64,000 nucleotides of DNA from Castor canadensis (Eukaryota; Chordata; Mammalia; Rodentia; Castoridae), in assembly GCF_047511655.1 (NCBI RefSeq), contig NC_133393.1:155139779-155203778 (forward strand). Reading direction: 5' to 3'. The notes under the pieces were generated by a model. The model was not told the origin of the DNA. It did no database searches and saw nothing but the letters and a program-made list of their open reading frames with translations. Shown piece after piece: positions 42,301 through 57,300 of this stretch; the stretch's first letter is position 1, and every line of letters starts with the position of its first letter. The translations under genes and the position numbers were made by a program.

Positions 42301-45300
42301 TAGTGGGAACAGCTCAAGGTCTGCTGGGACGCACTGCCCAGAAGGCAACAGTGCCCACCCTCCCCCTGTGAGGGGTTTGCCACCCACAGAAGGGTCTTGA
42401 GGGGACCCACTGCTTGTGATAAGCAAGGAGGAGGAGCTGAAGTCTGAACTTGACCCTGACCAGCTAGTCAAAAACTTTCTTCCTCTCATCTTTCTTCTTT
42501 TATTCCATGTCTTTCCTCAGAGTCTGTCCATGTCCAGGCTTTGGGCTTTGTGGCCCTCCAATGGGTACATCCAGCTGCACCCAGACTCTGCCACTCTGTC
42601 TGAGTTCTCATCACGATTGCTGGCAGTCGCACCTGCTCATTCCTCTCAATTACCTTCCCTGGAGCCCTTAAAATCACCCCAACACCTCCTTCCTCTACTA
42701 CCCTTCTCCTCCAGCTTGTTGTCCTGGCCTCTGTTCTAGGCCTCAACTCACTACTGGGCCTAGGAGGAGCACACCATCCAGGCTGCTTTGCTGGCCCCTG
42801 CTCCACCCTCCCACCCACCATCCATCTGTCCCTAGGCTCCCCCTTCTAAAACAAAGGCTCTCCAGGTGCCACACTGCCTGCAAACAAAAGATGGGACTCC
42901 TTGGCACCATCTCCAGACAACTGGATCTCCAATCTGCCTCCACCCCTTATCTTGAACCACTGGGAGTAACTGGGTGGTCCCACTCGGCCCTGTCCTGACT
43001 AGACACAGCTCCCGACCTGCCGGTGCAGGGAAGCTTGTTAAATTCAGGTCTTTGGTAGCTTTAATGGATCAGCCCTCTGTATTTGAGGGTTTGTATCTAA
43101 AATATTGTATATCCAAAGTATTGCATATTCAGTGCAGTACTCTGTACTGATTTTTTTTTTTTTGCCAATATTCCCTAAACAATACAGTGTAACAACTACT
43201 CAACTTGTATTGCATTGCATTGGATAGTGTAATTAATCTGGAGATGAGGCAGAGGTTATACACAAAGACGACCTCATCTTGTACTATGTATTATGCTACT
43301 CACATAAGAGACTGGAGCCTCCTCCAGTTTTGGTACCCACGGGGGTCCTGGGACAATCCCCAGTGCATATGGAGGAATGGCTGCAGGGCTGCAATAGCAA
43401 GGACAAGATGACAGCTTCAGCAACAGCTGTGGGGACAATGCTTGTAAAGGCCACCACCTCAGACAAGATGTTGCTGAGAGTGTGATGGGGTCTAGGTCAG
43501 GTACCTTTGAACTTCTGGAGTCACTCTGTATGAGGGAGTGAGGATCAGCTTGCTTCACACCTTTCACTGTTCAGCCATGGGCACATGAAACAGCACACAG
43601 AGTTCCCTGCAGCAGGTCTGCCCTCGGAGCAGGCTGGTTTTGGCTCTAACCTCTCAGCAGATAAAGGTCTGCCCAGGGGCTGTTCCTTGGGATTCACAGA
43701 AAGGTGGCACCAAGGACCAGGTTCCTATCTCATCCCAGCTCTGCCACCTCCACCTGAGCGGCCTCCACTCTACTGAGCCGGACTTCCTTGAGCAGGGCTT
43801 CCCTGACCGTCAAGAAGCCACAGTCCATCTCCCGGCTCTTGTCAGGAGTAAAAGGAGGGAACCCGCGTGTACAGCCTCAGCTGGGTCCCCGCAGTGGACA
43901 TAGTGCTCTAAGGCTGCCCTTCCCCCACAACTCCCAGTCATTGCACTGGGACCTTATATTTCGAAAATGCCACTTGTAAATATGGAAAGTCACTTGCAAC
44001 CAGTTATCTTGGCCTGTGCTTTTCTCTTCCATCCTGTCGTCATGAACAATGACATGTCATTGTCATAGCTGTTGTCAGCAGCATCCCAGATCTGATCCCT
44101 TCTCAATTCTTTGGGACCTTGGGCCTCGCCCTCTGCCTATCCCAACCTCTTATATTCTGCACCTTTCTCTCCTTCTTGGGCTCCTTCATCTCCATATGAT
44201 GCCTGCCACCTGCCACAATCGTGGGCCGCCTGTGACAGCTGCTGGTCCAGCGCCCCCTAGCTGCAGCCAGCGCCTCATCTCTGTCCTCCCACAGCCAGAC
44301 TTGGCTCGCCATCCCTCCCAGGGCTGCCCCCCATGGCCCTCCACTGCTCTGTAAACAACACTTCAATACTGGTATCTCCAACAGCAGCAGCTGCCTTGTA
44401 AACTCCCTACTTGTTTCTCAGGATTGTCTGTAGATTTCGATTTTTCTGTGATTCACGGCATCGCCCATGGAACCCAGCTAGCTCCTTACACGAGTGTGTA
44501 ACACACAGCACGAGACGGCGTGTTTGCACACAGCCTATGCAGTCACCGCTGGGTTATAATAGCCGGTGCAACACAAGTTCTACGCGAGTAGCTGTTTCTC
44601 CCCCCCATGCTTTTAATTTCCTTCTCCCACCCTGGCGAGGCTCTCCAGCCCCGCAGTGAATGTGGTGAGGCTGCGATACCTCCCGCAGCTGCCAGCTATG
44701 GGGTCTCTAGAGCCCCTCCAATAGATGAAAGAGTTCCCCCATTCCTAGTTTGTTCAAAGGTTCCCTCCTTTTCTTTCTAATCATGAATGGCTGTAAAATT
44801 TATCACAAATTTTTTTCTGCATTGAGAAAAATAGTATTTTTTCCTTAAGTGTAGTAGTGAGGTGACATTTATGACGCTAAATGACCCTTGCTTACACTCC
44901 TAAGATTAACACGGCCTGGGCATGATTATTTAAGCTCCAATGTAAACTCTTCAGTGGCCCTGGGGGCAATTCGAGCTCTCTATGTCATAGATCGGTGTCA
45001 AGAAAATGGTTGTATTTCCGAGATGGTGTCCATCTCATCTAAGTTTCAGCTGCGTCAGCCTAAAGTTGTCCAGGCTTCATTATTCAATTATTCAATATTC
45101 ATCATTCTTCAATATTCATTATTTATGCCTTTATTTTTTTCCTCAATGGACTCACTGGAGATTTATCCTTTCTTTTTGGGGGTGCTGGGGATTGAGCTCG
45201 GGGCCTTTTGCTTGGTAGGCAGGCACTACCACTTGAGCCACGCCCTCAACCCTTCTCTTGTTATTTTGTTTTGAGACAGGGTCTTGCTAACTTTGCTGGG

Positions 45301-48300
45301 CAAGCCTCAAACAAGATCTTCCTGCCTCCGCCTCCCAAGCAGGTGAGATTGTAGATGTGTACCACTATGCCTGTCTGAGATATGAAATAACAGCTAATGG
45401 CTTTATTTATCTTCTCCTACGCCTTTATTTTCTATTTGATTTATTTCTACTTTATCCTCTCTTTTCTTCTTCCTCTGAGTTTTGTTCTTTTGCTACAAGT
45501 CAACTTAGACACTTAGCTCACTAGCTTTCAGCCTCCCTTCTTTTTGCTAATATCAGCAATCTGACTATAATCCCCTCTAAGTTCTGCTTTTATGACACCC
45601 TGCAAGTTCTGATTAATAGTTCCATTAAAATTTTATTACGATCTTAGCCATCTCCCTTGAATTTTTGAAATGAACTTGTATCTTTCATAGGTATATTCTG
45701 AGTTCATCTTCTAGGTACCTAAACATTTAGATGGCTCTGTCCCCCCAGTGACGGTCCTCTCCTTCATACAGCTGTCCCCTCCCTGCTGGTATGATGGGGT
45801 TCCCTCCCTCCAGCTGCTTTAGGTTGATGACCACATAGACCCCTGGCTTGGCTCTCGCTGGTATTTATCTGTCACATTCCTGTCTTTACACCTCTTGGGC
45901 TGTCAGTAACCGACTGGACAATTCTGGCGTTGTATTCAGTGGTAAGTCCCACTGCTCACCTTGGCCGGACAGCGCCCATGGTACGTGTCTAGACAGCCTT
46001 GCTGGTAAAAACAGAGGGAGCTCGCCAGCTGCAGGCCCAGCTGTGGGGGGCACAGGCAAGGCTTCTCCCTGTGTTCCCTCACCCACAATCTGCCACCTTG
46101 CATGTTTCAGGTCTCCATGTTCCAGTACTGCAAACTCAGAAAGCTCTGAACCCTGGACGAGACACTGCCCAACCCTCAGCATGGGTGCATCCAACCCCTC
46201 AGGAACACCCAGCTGTGGAAGCACCAGCTTCAGGATGGGGAACTCCCCCCCTGCTGTGTCCCAGGTCAAGAGCTCAACATAAGTACTTATTTAAGGCTAC
46301 CCACTGAGAGTGCAAATGGTGACTGTGGGTATAGGGTTCAACGTCCTAAGGCCCTGTGCTCTTGGGCAGTTAAAGGTCACATCTTGGTCAGCTCTTCCCA
46401 AAGGCAAGTTCAGAATGACCCCCTCACCTTCTGCCAGAGAGGTAGGGGGTGAAGGGCCTGGGACCCTACTCCCACTGACAGCCATGTAAGATCCTTCAAG
46501 GCATCTGTGAGTGGAGGTGTGGTGGTGGGGACAGCAGCCAGGGTGCTCAGAGTGGTTTCCACAGCACGGGGCAGGTGTTAACATGGCTGAGCATTCAGCA
46601 CTGTTGTATTATTTTGGGAGGTTAAAATTCAAGACAGTCCCCATTTCACCCTGAAAAGGCCAGTCGTCCTCAGTGGTAACAAGCTTGCACACAGGAGAGG
46701 GCACCGGCTGGCAGGTATGATGAAGGTGTGGCTCCCACCTGCTTCATCAGTTTAGATCTGTGCTGTCCCTCCCCAAGGACCTGGTCCCCAGGTCAGAAGT
46801 CAGAGGCTAAAAGAGGGAATGAGGGGCCTTGGAAAGGGTGGCCGATCATCACTGTTGGTCCAGAAAAACCTACTGGCTTTACCTATGTGGCCAAACACCC
46901 CATGAGCTTCCACCATACTCCATGAGCTTCCAGGATCCTCCCATGAGCTTCTGGGATACCCTATGACCTTCCCCAACAGCCCAACAAGCTCTAGTGATAT
47001 CTGGACGTCATGCAACGCCTTTAAGCCCACGTGAAAGCCCCATATTTAATCAGGTCAAGCAAAAGCTCCCCCATCTTTCCTCTCCTCTCTCATCTCCTCC
47101 TCACCCCCATTTGCTCTTGCCACTAGCTCCTTTCTCTTCTTCAGAAACCAGCTCTCCACACTGGGGCTGTGCTCCAGGGAAACACAGCTGTCACGGGAAG
47201 TAGATGACGGGTGGCTGGGGGGGGTCTGTGTTCTATGGACACTCATTAATAACATACATCACTAGTGTCTTTGGGCCACGGAAACTTGATTACATAGGAC
47301 TCTGGGATTTAGCAAATGATTGTGATTTCTTGTGATATCAATAGTGTCTACATCAAGACAATGAGACCTGAGCTACCTGGAGCCACTGGCCCTTCCAATG
47401 TGGTCTCATGGGGGCCCTGGGAGGGAGTGTCTCACGAGGGCATAAACCCACAGCTTGGTCCAAAGAGCCCAGATTTCTGTGGGATTCCCTGCCACACTTG
47501 AACTTCAGGAGCAGGGAACAGTCTCCTCCCACACCCTCTCCTAGGCAAGTGGTGGGGTGTCCTTCCTTCCAGGAAGACTGAAAGACACAGCCATATGACA
47601 GCATGTGGGACACCCAGGGCCAGAGCAAGGAAAACAGGCCTCACCGGGTTCTCTGTGCGGTTGATCCCGACCACGAAGATCAGCTGGGAGAAGAACAGCG
47701 CTCCAGTGAGGTTCTTGTGAATGCAGTGCAGGTTGGAGCGCAGTGTCCGGACCAGGGTGAGCAGGATGAAGGCCACCAGGAGGGATGCCAGGGACAGGGA
47801 CACGGTGGTGTAGGTGACGATCTTCAGGGGCAGGACCTCCCCATGCTGTGGGTGGGTTGGTTAAAGACAGGAGGTGAGGGCCTGACTCTGATCAAGTTTT
47901 TGAATAACAGAGACAAAAGGCATGATGGATTATTAGATTTTCAGAGACTGGCAGGAACCAGAGTGACTATGCTGTGACCTCAGTCAGGACGGCACAAACC
48001 CACACAACCAAATGGACAGTGGGATGATAAACAAGCCCTCCAGGAAGACAGTGGTGATGGCCACATGACAGTGGGGTGGCTTGTGCCACTAACTGTCCTT
48101 AAGTTATGTGATGCACATTTTGCCACATTAGAAAAAACAAAGCACACACACATAAATCCTGTGGTCAGGAGCACTGAGCCTTTCTACCCCAAATCCTGAG
48201 CTACAGGAGCTCAGGCCTTCCACAGAGCTGGGTGTGTGCGTCCGGCTGCAGAAGCCAGCCAGCCCTCCTGAGTTTTGTAATCCTATCATAAATTCAGTCC

Positions 48301-51300
48301 TTTGGCTAAAACATTCCTCGTTCTTACGAAGAAAATGGATAGTTTGTAATAATAAAATGTGAGTAATTAACGACCTTTACTGAGCATTTCTTAGGTATCG
48401 GGGCTGTCTCAACCCTGCCGTGCGTTATTTCATACGATATTTGGACTGGACCTGGGAGGAAAATATCCACTTTGCCCTCACCTTACACATGAGAAAACGG
48501 AGTTCAAGAGCTCGAATACCGTGATCTCTGGGGATTTGGGACCCACATGACATTTCACGTACACCACTGTCTTCCAGCAGGCGCGTCCTTCCTACTGACC
48601 CCACCCACGCCCCAGTGCACAGCTTCTGTGACATCTGTGATGACGCCAGGGCCAGGTGCTTGTTTGTCTCTAAGAGTTCACACAGGATTGACTCACATTT
48701 TAAAACTTCTGGATCCTTTACCATTCATTTCTTAAGGGCAATGAATTAGTCTTTTTTTTTTAATTATAAAACGTGCATGCGATTTAGCATCTCAGCCAGC
48801 AGTAAGCCGTTCACGCTGAGTGAGTCTCCTGTGCCTTGGCAAAGTGTGACCCTGGTCCAGGGCTCAATGTCTTGGGTAATTTGGACGTTTGAGGCACAAT
48901 CAAATTCTCTAGCACCTACCAGAAGGTGCTGGCTGATGCAGAGCTGTGAGCCATGGGCTGTCCACAGTGGTCCTGGGAAGCCAAAGCGAGGTTGGGCATG
49001 TAACCCAGTGCTGATGGCCCTAGAAACTGCTCATCTTGAGGTTCCTTCCGGTGCCCTGGACACTGGGTCCCCTGGGAGCCTGCAGCAGCCCCAGGATCCC
49101 TTGCTGGCTGGGCTCTTCAGAGACCTGTTAGCTTTGAGGGGCCCAGGACATGGGAGCCTTTATCTACTCTGACTTCATTTCTTGCACCTCAATTTCAGCA
49201 TCCTCAGCCTGTGTGTCACCTCCCAACACTACCTGACTTCCTGCCACCAGAGGACCCCAGATTCTGCACCTGCCAGACGAAGCTCACTGATAACTAAGCC
49301 CCTCCAGGCCAGGCCCTGGGGCTAGCTGCTTGAAAGTGTCACCTGCCCTGGGAGTGAGGGGTCACAAGGACAGGGACTGCCCCTGGTGGGCTGACGATGA
49401 CTTCAGTCACACATTTCACAGACAGCCACTTTGTCCCCAGTGATACCACGTGAGCAGTGTCCAAAGCTGATGCTTCCAAGGACCTGCAGAAGCCTAGACC
49501 TCTTAACACCAGGGCAGGCACAGCAGGCTGGGATCCTGGGCCACATCCCACCTAGGAGGTGACAGGTAATGACACCCCAGACTTCATCAGTGTCCTACAG
49601 AGGCACACCCAGGCTGGCCTCCACAACGGAGGCTGGGATAGGCCCTCTGAGCCTGCTCAGGGTCACACTGCTCTATTACGGTGTCCACAATGGCTGGTCA
49701 CATCCCCTGGCTGCTTCATTCGCCACAGGTTAAACATTACCCACTATGTCACCAGGGCCCCAACCCTGAGGCCGGTGTGTGGCCTGGCGAGACACCATGT
49801 CTTTCTCACGTTCTAAGGGGGTGTCCAGATGGCATCATCTCACCTAACAGACAGAAGGCTAGGGACCCTGCTCTGGGTGGGGGGTGACATGCCAGGAGCT
49901 ACCACTATAGTCTCAATGTACAACTTGGGCTCTTTGAAAACCCGTTCAACAGAATTTTCTGCAGCCATCCTCACCAATTCCAAGAATACCACTTTTAATC
50001 GGTGCAATTTGATTTGTTCAAAGTGCCCAGAAGAAGATGTGGTTTGTCAAGGGGTGGGGTGGGGACTAGGCAAGCTTCCGGTTTCCACAGGGACTGGCCC
50101 CTGGGCACGCATGCCAGCAGGGCAGGGTGGCCAGGGGAGCGCCCACCTCACGCCTGGAGATGTCCATGAGCACTGCACAGCTGGTTGAATGGCTGCACTG
50201 GCAGGTGATGTGGGTCTGGTTCCTGGACAGGAGCTCGCAGCCTTTGGCCGACCAGCCTCCAGTTCCACCAGTGCTGCAGAGAAGGAGAGGGGAGGGGTGA
50301 GCAGTCCCTCCCACATGCAGAGAGCAGTCTTGCGTGGGTGCTCGTGTGTGTTGAGTTTCACGAGCTCACAGCAGCTCCCTCCTGCATCCCTCATGACTTC
50401 AGCATTCTCCCTTCCCTTTGTGGCTGGTTGGGGCTGTTGCCAGCACCCTCTTAAGTTCAAGGTTTATGTGTCAAGTAGCAGAAAATCCCAAAGGGCAGCG
50501 TCTCATGCTCGCTTTGTGTCTGTGTGCAGCAGCCGAGGCTAAGACAGCAGCTTTGTTCTGCAGCCTTCCTTTGAGTCTCAGTGACTTCAGGAGCACACCT
50601 CACCATTACTGCCCACTTTCATCTTAGGTTACACAACGTTTTATGGGAGCTGCCTGGAAGTCAGGGCCCAATTATTATTCCTGTTCCACTGACGGGAAGC
50701 CCCAATATAACAAGCTGTGGCCAGGGCCCTGCCCTCCCCGACTCTGGGAAATTCACATAACTTCTCTGATCGTCAGTTTACTCATCTGTAAAGTGGGATG
50801 TGATGGTTAATACACTTGCCCAAAGCATTCAGATGTGGGGATAATAAGCAGCAGCACAAAGCAGGGGGCAGATCACTAGTGCCAGAACTAATTGCCAGAA
50901 TTCAAACAAATGACCAGGGACAGCCAGCCACGCCCAAGAGCCACTGTGCCCCACACGCCAGACGCCAACACCTCCTCACTGTGCAAGGGGCCCCTTTATT
51001 CTCTCCTTTGTAAGCCAAGTTTCTATTGTGCTCCAGACACTGCTTGATTGCTCACCAGCCAGCATCTGGAGAGGTCAGAAGCAAGAGTGCTAACACGCTC
51101 TCCTGGCTGAGCCCAGCCCTAGAGGGTGGCTCTCTTCACAGTCCAGAGGAATGTGACATGGGGAATGTCACTGTGGCATAGGGACTCCCAGTGCAAGACA
51201 TCTGGGCCCAGCTTTGGGTATGAGGAGGGGCATTTGGCTCTGGTTCTCTGAAGCTAGGGTAGTGTCCTAGGCATGAGGGGAGATGGCCATGATTTCATGT

Positions 51301-54300
51301 TCTAGACTGCACCAAGTCTGGCAACAAGAACCATTCTTTTTTTTTTTTTTTTTTTTGTCTTTTCTTTTTTGGTGCTGGGATCAAACCCAAGGCTTTGAGC
51401 ATGCTAGGCAAGCTACATCCCAGCCCGACAAGGACCATTCTTGCACAAGCCCATTCCACCCTGTTTTCTTCTGCATAAAAGCAGCCAAATGGAGGTAAAA
51501 GCGGCTCACTGCAGAGACAGGGCAGCACCACAGCTGAAAGGACGGTGTAAAGACTGCTGTCCTCCAATCGTGGGACAAGTCCCTTTCCATTCAGTCTTCA
51601 CGTGCACAGGTAGTAAGGAGCTCACTGTGTTCCCAACCACACACAGCTCTTTCACATTGCACACACTGCTGGGCACACTGTGCCTCTGGCTGCTCCCGGG
51701 AGCATCTCTGCTGGCTTCAGTCACAGTCCAGATAAACCCTGCTGTGGGCCCGGGAGCCAGCACTGTGCTGCGCTTGGCCTTGTGGGCGAAGCTGAGGTCA
51801 GGGACCCGATGTGGAAGTTGTCACTGTCAGTCAAGGGCTCCTGGTCCCAGTCTCTGAATCCCACCTCCCGTGTGTGTCCAAAACTAGCTCTCTCCATGTC
51901 AGGCAGAGAAACGGGGCTTGTGCACCACAGGAGTCCTGCAGGCGAGCAGCCGTCCTGCCCTCAGCCTTCCGGAGGAAACCTGTGCATGCGTGAGCATGTC
52001 AGTGTGCCCAGATGTGCGTTCTATGTCTTCACCCGTGTGTCTGTGTATGTGTGTGTGTTTGTGTGCATATCTGTGTGCTATGTGGACCTGTGTGCCTGAG
52101 GGCCTGCATGTGTGTACATTTATATGCATGTGTGTATGCCTGTGAGTCTCCACGTCTATGTGTGCGTGTGTGCATCCGTGTGTATAACTGATGTCCTCTG
52201 TATGTGTGTGCATGCCTGTATGGCTCTGTGTGAACATGTCTCATCCACATGTGCATTTATGTGCCTTGGTGTGCATGTGTCTGTGTGCATATCTGTGTCT
52301 GCATGTGTATATGCGAGCTTGTGTGAGTGTCTGCATGTTGGGATGTGTGTGTGTGTGGTGTGTGTGTGTGTGTGCGTGTCTATGTCCAGGCTCTGACACC
52401 CCTAGAGGCAGAGCCAAAGAAGCATCCTGTCCCATAAGGGTGAAAGGGGGGCAAGAGACCAGAAGAGACTATTCTGACAGGACAATGTGCCAACCGAGCC
52501 TTCAGGACCTGGGACATCCTCACCCAGAAGTACAGGGGTCCTGTAGCAGGAGGTCCTACCCCTCAGGCACCTGTGTCACACTTACTCAAGAGAGTGGTTC
52601 CAGAACACACAGACAGGCTTGGTCCGCTCCTCCGTCTCCAACAGGGCAAACTCCACAAGGACGGGCCTGTCCAGGGGGCTTGGGAGTGGAGTCCCCTCAC
52701 TGTACACCACGGTGCTAACCACTGGGGTGTTGATGACTGGTCGGTTAGGAAGCCTGTGATGGAGAAGTGAGACCACAGGGGCAAGCTTGATTAGGATGCA
52801 TTTATTTAAAACCTGAGTGGGGATGCCATGAGGACATAGATCAGATGAACAATGGCACAGGCCCCCAGCCCTGCCCTCAAGAGGACCTGAGTGGTGGCAT
52901 CAGCATCCTCAAGAGTGCAGGGAGACATGTCACCTTGGGACCAAGGGGGACTTCAGATTCAACAATGAAGAGAAGGCATGTGTGTAAAGACACCAAGGCC
53001 TTGATGAGCAGATGCTGCCACCCTGGGAATGGCAATGTGGCCAGTGCAGGGACCTGGGCGTAATCACGGCCCACGGTGGGGACCGCCATGGTGACAGGAA
53101 GCCAGGAAGAATTGAGGAGACACTATTGAGGCTGAAACGCATGACCTCACTGTTAGCCCCTCAACCAGGGTGCAAAGCTCCCGGGACACCAGCACTTTGT
53201 CCAGCAAACTGGCTGAGTAGCCATGGTGCAGGGCCAGCAGTGGGGGAGGCATGGTGGACAGGGCGGAGCCCATGGAGACACAGGTAGGGCACACACGGGA
53301 GCGTTTCGGGTGAGCCAAAGCAAAGGGTGAGCAATGTCCTAGAGCACTGTGCCTGTCTGGCACACCCAGAACCTCTGCCCAGGGGTCGCCATAGACAGGC
53401 CAGGTGTGAAGTCGCTGTGAAGGTGGTGGGGGATCAGGATTTTGATTGGTGGAGGCCTCAGGACCCTGCAGACTTGGGTGCTCCCCATGGTCCTGGCAGC
53501 CAGGCCTTACCGGAGGCTGCGGCGGTCAGGGTCGTACTGCTCAGGCAGCATCTGGCCCAGGGTCTGGTAAATGATGACCATGGCAACAGCAAACTGGCCG
53601 GGATCGTCTGGGTGTCTCCTCCGCCTGCTGACCGGGGACTCCTCAGCCTCCGGCTCTGGGTGCACCGTCTGGGACGTGACCCTCCACCTGGCCGGCCTCA
53701 TCATGGGTCCTTCTGCAATGTGAGCACAGAGTAAGCGCTGGGCCAGGAGCCTCTGGGTTTCAGCTCGAGCCAGTGCTTCTTAAAAACCAACACAAGTCCT
53801 AAGGGAAGCAGCACGGAGTTTCCTCAAAAAGTAAACAGAATTGCCAGAAGGCCCAGCAACTCCATTTTGGGTACATATTCAAAAGGGTCTTAAAGAGCTA
53901 TTTGTCCCCCACCCCACCATGTTCACGGCATTATTCACAATAGTCATGAGAAGGAAGCCACCCACTGTCCACGAACGGGCGAATACATAAACAACAGTGT
54001 TTGTCATGAGTGGGGGAGGGGAGACAGTGGGGGAGGGGAGCTGTTGAGACAGAGCAGAAACTAGAGAATGCAGTAAACACCACTGGACTGTGCCCTTAAA
54101 AATCACAAATGTGTACCTCGCCTCTATTTTATTAAAAAGTACCAGGTGTCACATGACAGGCAGCTGATATCCCTCACCCATCCATACTTGTCCCCACCCG
54201 GGGCCACATCGGGGAGCTGCACGAGGACATTGTGTCCTCCCTATGCTTTTATTTCATGTCAAACATGGACAAGTTTGCAAGTGTGCATGAAATGGGGATG

Positions 54301-57300
54301 CCAGAGACCACGTGTAGACCTTGCGATTACATGCACACTGTGGGGTACACATGCTTAAATATCCTGCCACTGCCTGAAGCAGCAACCACGGTGCCGGAGA
54401 CCCAGGTTGAAGCCTGACCTCCCCAGGTCCTGGGCTGACAGCGAGGGGGAGGGAGGAGCCATGTTCTAAGTTAGAACGGGGTGGGGGAGGGTCCCACTGT
54501 CGGTCACAGGGGACGTGGCACCTGACAGCCAACTCATCTTACAAAATGCCACCTGACCAACTGGTGACATTGTGGTGCTGTGTCAGCCAAAGTATCAGTG
54601 GGTTGAATAAAAACCACACTGAATAAAACGCAACTACAGGGCTGGGGGAGCTGGAGGAGGTGGTACCTGTCCCTGGGAGAGGGAAGCAGGCACTGAGTGT
54701 CTCCCGTGAGGATGTCCTATAGCAAACAGGGTTCCTGTGCACCAGGCCTGGGACTCACAGGAGAACTGACCCAATGGCCACCTTGGAAGCAGACATATGA
54801 CTGAAGTCACAGGGACAGAGCCCTTTCGTATGGAACAACACTAAATACTGTACATGTAACATGTATACGCACACATACACTTTCACAAAGGGAATATACA
54901 CAAATGCACGCACACAGAATCCATATGTGTATACACACACACCTGCACAAACAGAAATATACACACGCATGTGTGCACACATGGAATATACACATGTATA
55001 CTTGAACATGGGGAACATACATGTATGCATATACGCAGAAGACAAGCATGTACACAGAGAATAGATACATATACACTTGCACACATGGAATATACACATA
55101 TAAGAAATACACATATAAGAAATATACACATGTACATGTGCACACAAGATTCATGTACATAATACTTGCACATATACACACATACATGCCAAAGAAATAG
55201 TCCTAGGTAAAGAAAGAATACACACATGTGCGCATGTACACAGATATACACCCCTACAATCACTTCCATGCATAGCTATGAACAAAACCCTCACAAGACA
55301 TGCACTGTGGAAAAAACAGAGGGCCTGAGGTGACAAGTGACAATCTGCAAGAAGGGGTCAGTACCACGCTTGGTCCTCCATCAGAGCGAGACTTTTAATA
55401 GCTTTAGTAAAGACACCTGTACACTCACCCACCTGGCCTGCTTGGCTTCATGTCTGGGCTGTGGACTCCGGGTCCCTTTCTGAGGGTTGCCCAACCCTCC
55501 CAGAAGGACAGGGACCTGGGATACAGCAATGGGTTTGGGTTTCTAGGCAGTTTTACCTCTTTTCTCCAGTGGTTTAAAGACATCAGCTGGAAAGGACACA
55601 GAAGACTCCAACTCCCTTGGGAGCTCATCCTGAATGGCCTCAAACCGTGGCACCCGGGCACCAGTGAAGTTAAACTTGTCAAAGATGTCAACTGCAAGAA
55701 CTGGAAAAGTTTCTTAAGTCATCACAACTGCCACAGCCACCTCAGACTCACACCATTCTCAAAATGACCAGGACTCTCACTGACACCGACTGACACCATT
55801 AGTGGTGAATCCACTTCTATCTTTCTGAGTCCTTTAAACCTACTGAGGGTCACACAGCAGAACACCTGGAGGTGACATGAGACAGCGCAGTGAATAGGGA
55901 GAGATCTGAGGGCAGACCTAACTCGCGGCATGACAGAGAGCAGATAGAGCCTCAGACCTGCAACACGGTCTGTGTCATTTCCCTGCAGACCTTCTAGCTG
56001 CAGAGATGGACAGTCATGGAGGCAAGACACCTAGAACCTATTCTCCGAGCCAGCCTGGCAGCGTGGACTCACCACCCACACCCCCTCTGCCTCCTGGAGT
56101 CAGTGACAGGACAGCGCTGAGATGGCCCACAGAACTCCACCTTCACCTGACACTGTCAGGCTACCTGTCAGTGAGTGCTGGCCTGTAACAGAGGCAGACA
56201 GCTGCACTATATGTGCCAGGGGACATCGTGTTCATTTACTCTATGCTAGGAGGGCCCCCGAGCCTCCTGTAGGAGCGAAGGCTCGGCTATGCAAGTGACA
56301 CCCAGTGAGGCTGAGGGTTAACACGGGGGATGCCACCAGCCTGCACTGAGGATAGGGACCACCAGGGACGCAGGGACTTTTACCAGCTTTATGGGAAGGG
56401 GTGGGGACCAGTTCTGCCACAGTGGGGCTTTCTCTGCCTGAAGGACTCTCCAGCTCCACAGAAGCATGTCCTGGTGTCTGTGGTGACAATATTCCCAAGG
56501 GATGGTTCGGCTGACCACTTAGCTCCTGGCCTGGAGCAGGCCAGTGCTGCTCCCACCATCCAGTTGCCTGCCCAGGGTGGGAACCTGGAAGCTGCCCTCC
56601 CCACATGTCCTGCTCGGGTCTGCACCCATCTTCAGTGAGCTTAGCTGTCTCTGCTGGCCCTGGGAGGGCTGTACTGTGGGAGCCCCAAGCCCCACCCATC
56701 TGCAGAAACCTCCACACCTGTGCATCTGAAAGGCCTGCTGGACCCCAAAAACCACAGAGCAGCACCTCCACAGCTCCAGTGGCCCTGGAGCAAAGTGTGA
56801 GATTGCAGGTTGATCTCCCAAACGCCCCGCAATGGACGAACCTTCCACATCACAGGTAAGGAGGTGGAGGGGAGTGGTGGCTCACTTCTCCAGAGTAGAC
56901 CTCTGCCTCACCCCTGGCGGTCAGCTCCCAGCTCTCATGCCCCAGATGGTCCTGAGGTTCCACCCTCAGGGACATCCTGCCCCCCATGCTGGTCCATGGT
57001 CCTTACCCATGTTGGCAGTGACAATGACAAATGGCCGCAGGTAGGTCCTCCTCACATTGCGTGCCACATTGCTGAAGTAGGCCTCGAAGCGTCTCAGCAG
57101 CTGTGCTGCACCGCCCTCGCTCCGTTGGATCTGCTCCCATGAGGCCCTGGTGGCTGGGGCCAGGAGGGCACTGCCTACGTGGATGACATCCTGGCCAGAC
57201 AGACAGACAGACCGAGCTCAGCCTCGTGTGGAGGCCTAGTCAAGTAACACACGGAAATCAGCTGCTAGACATTAACTGGCCAGGACCAAGATGGGCCAGG

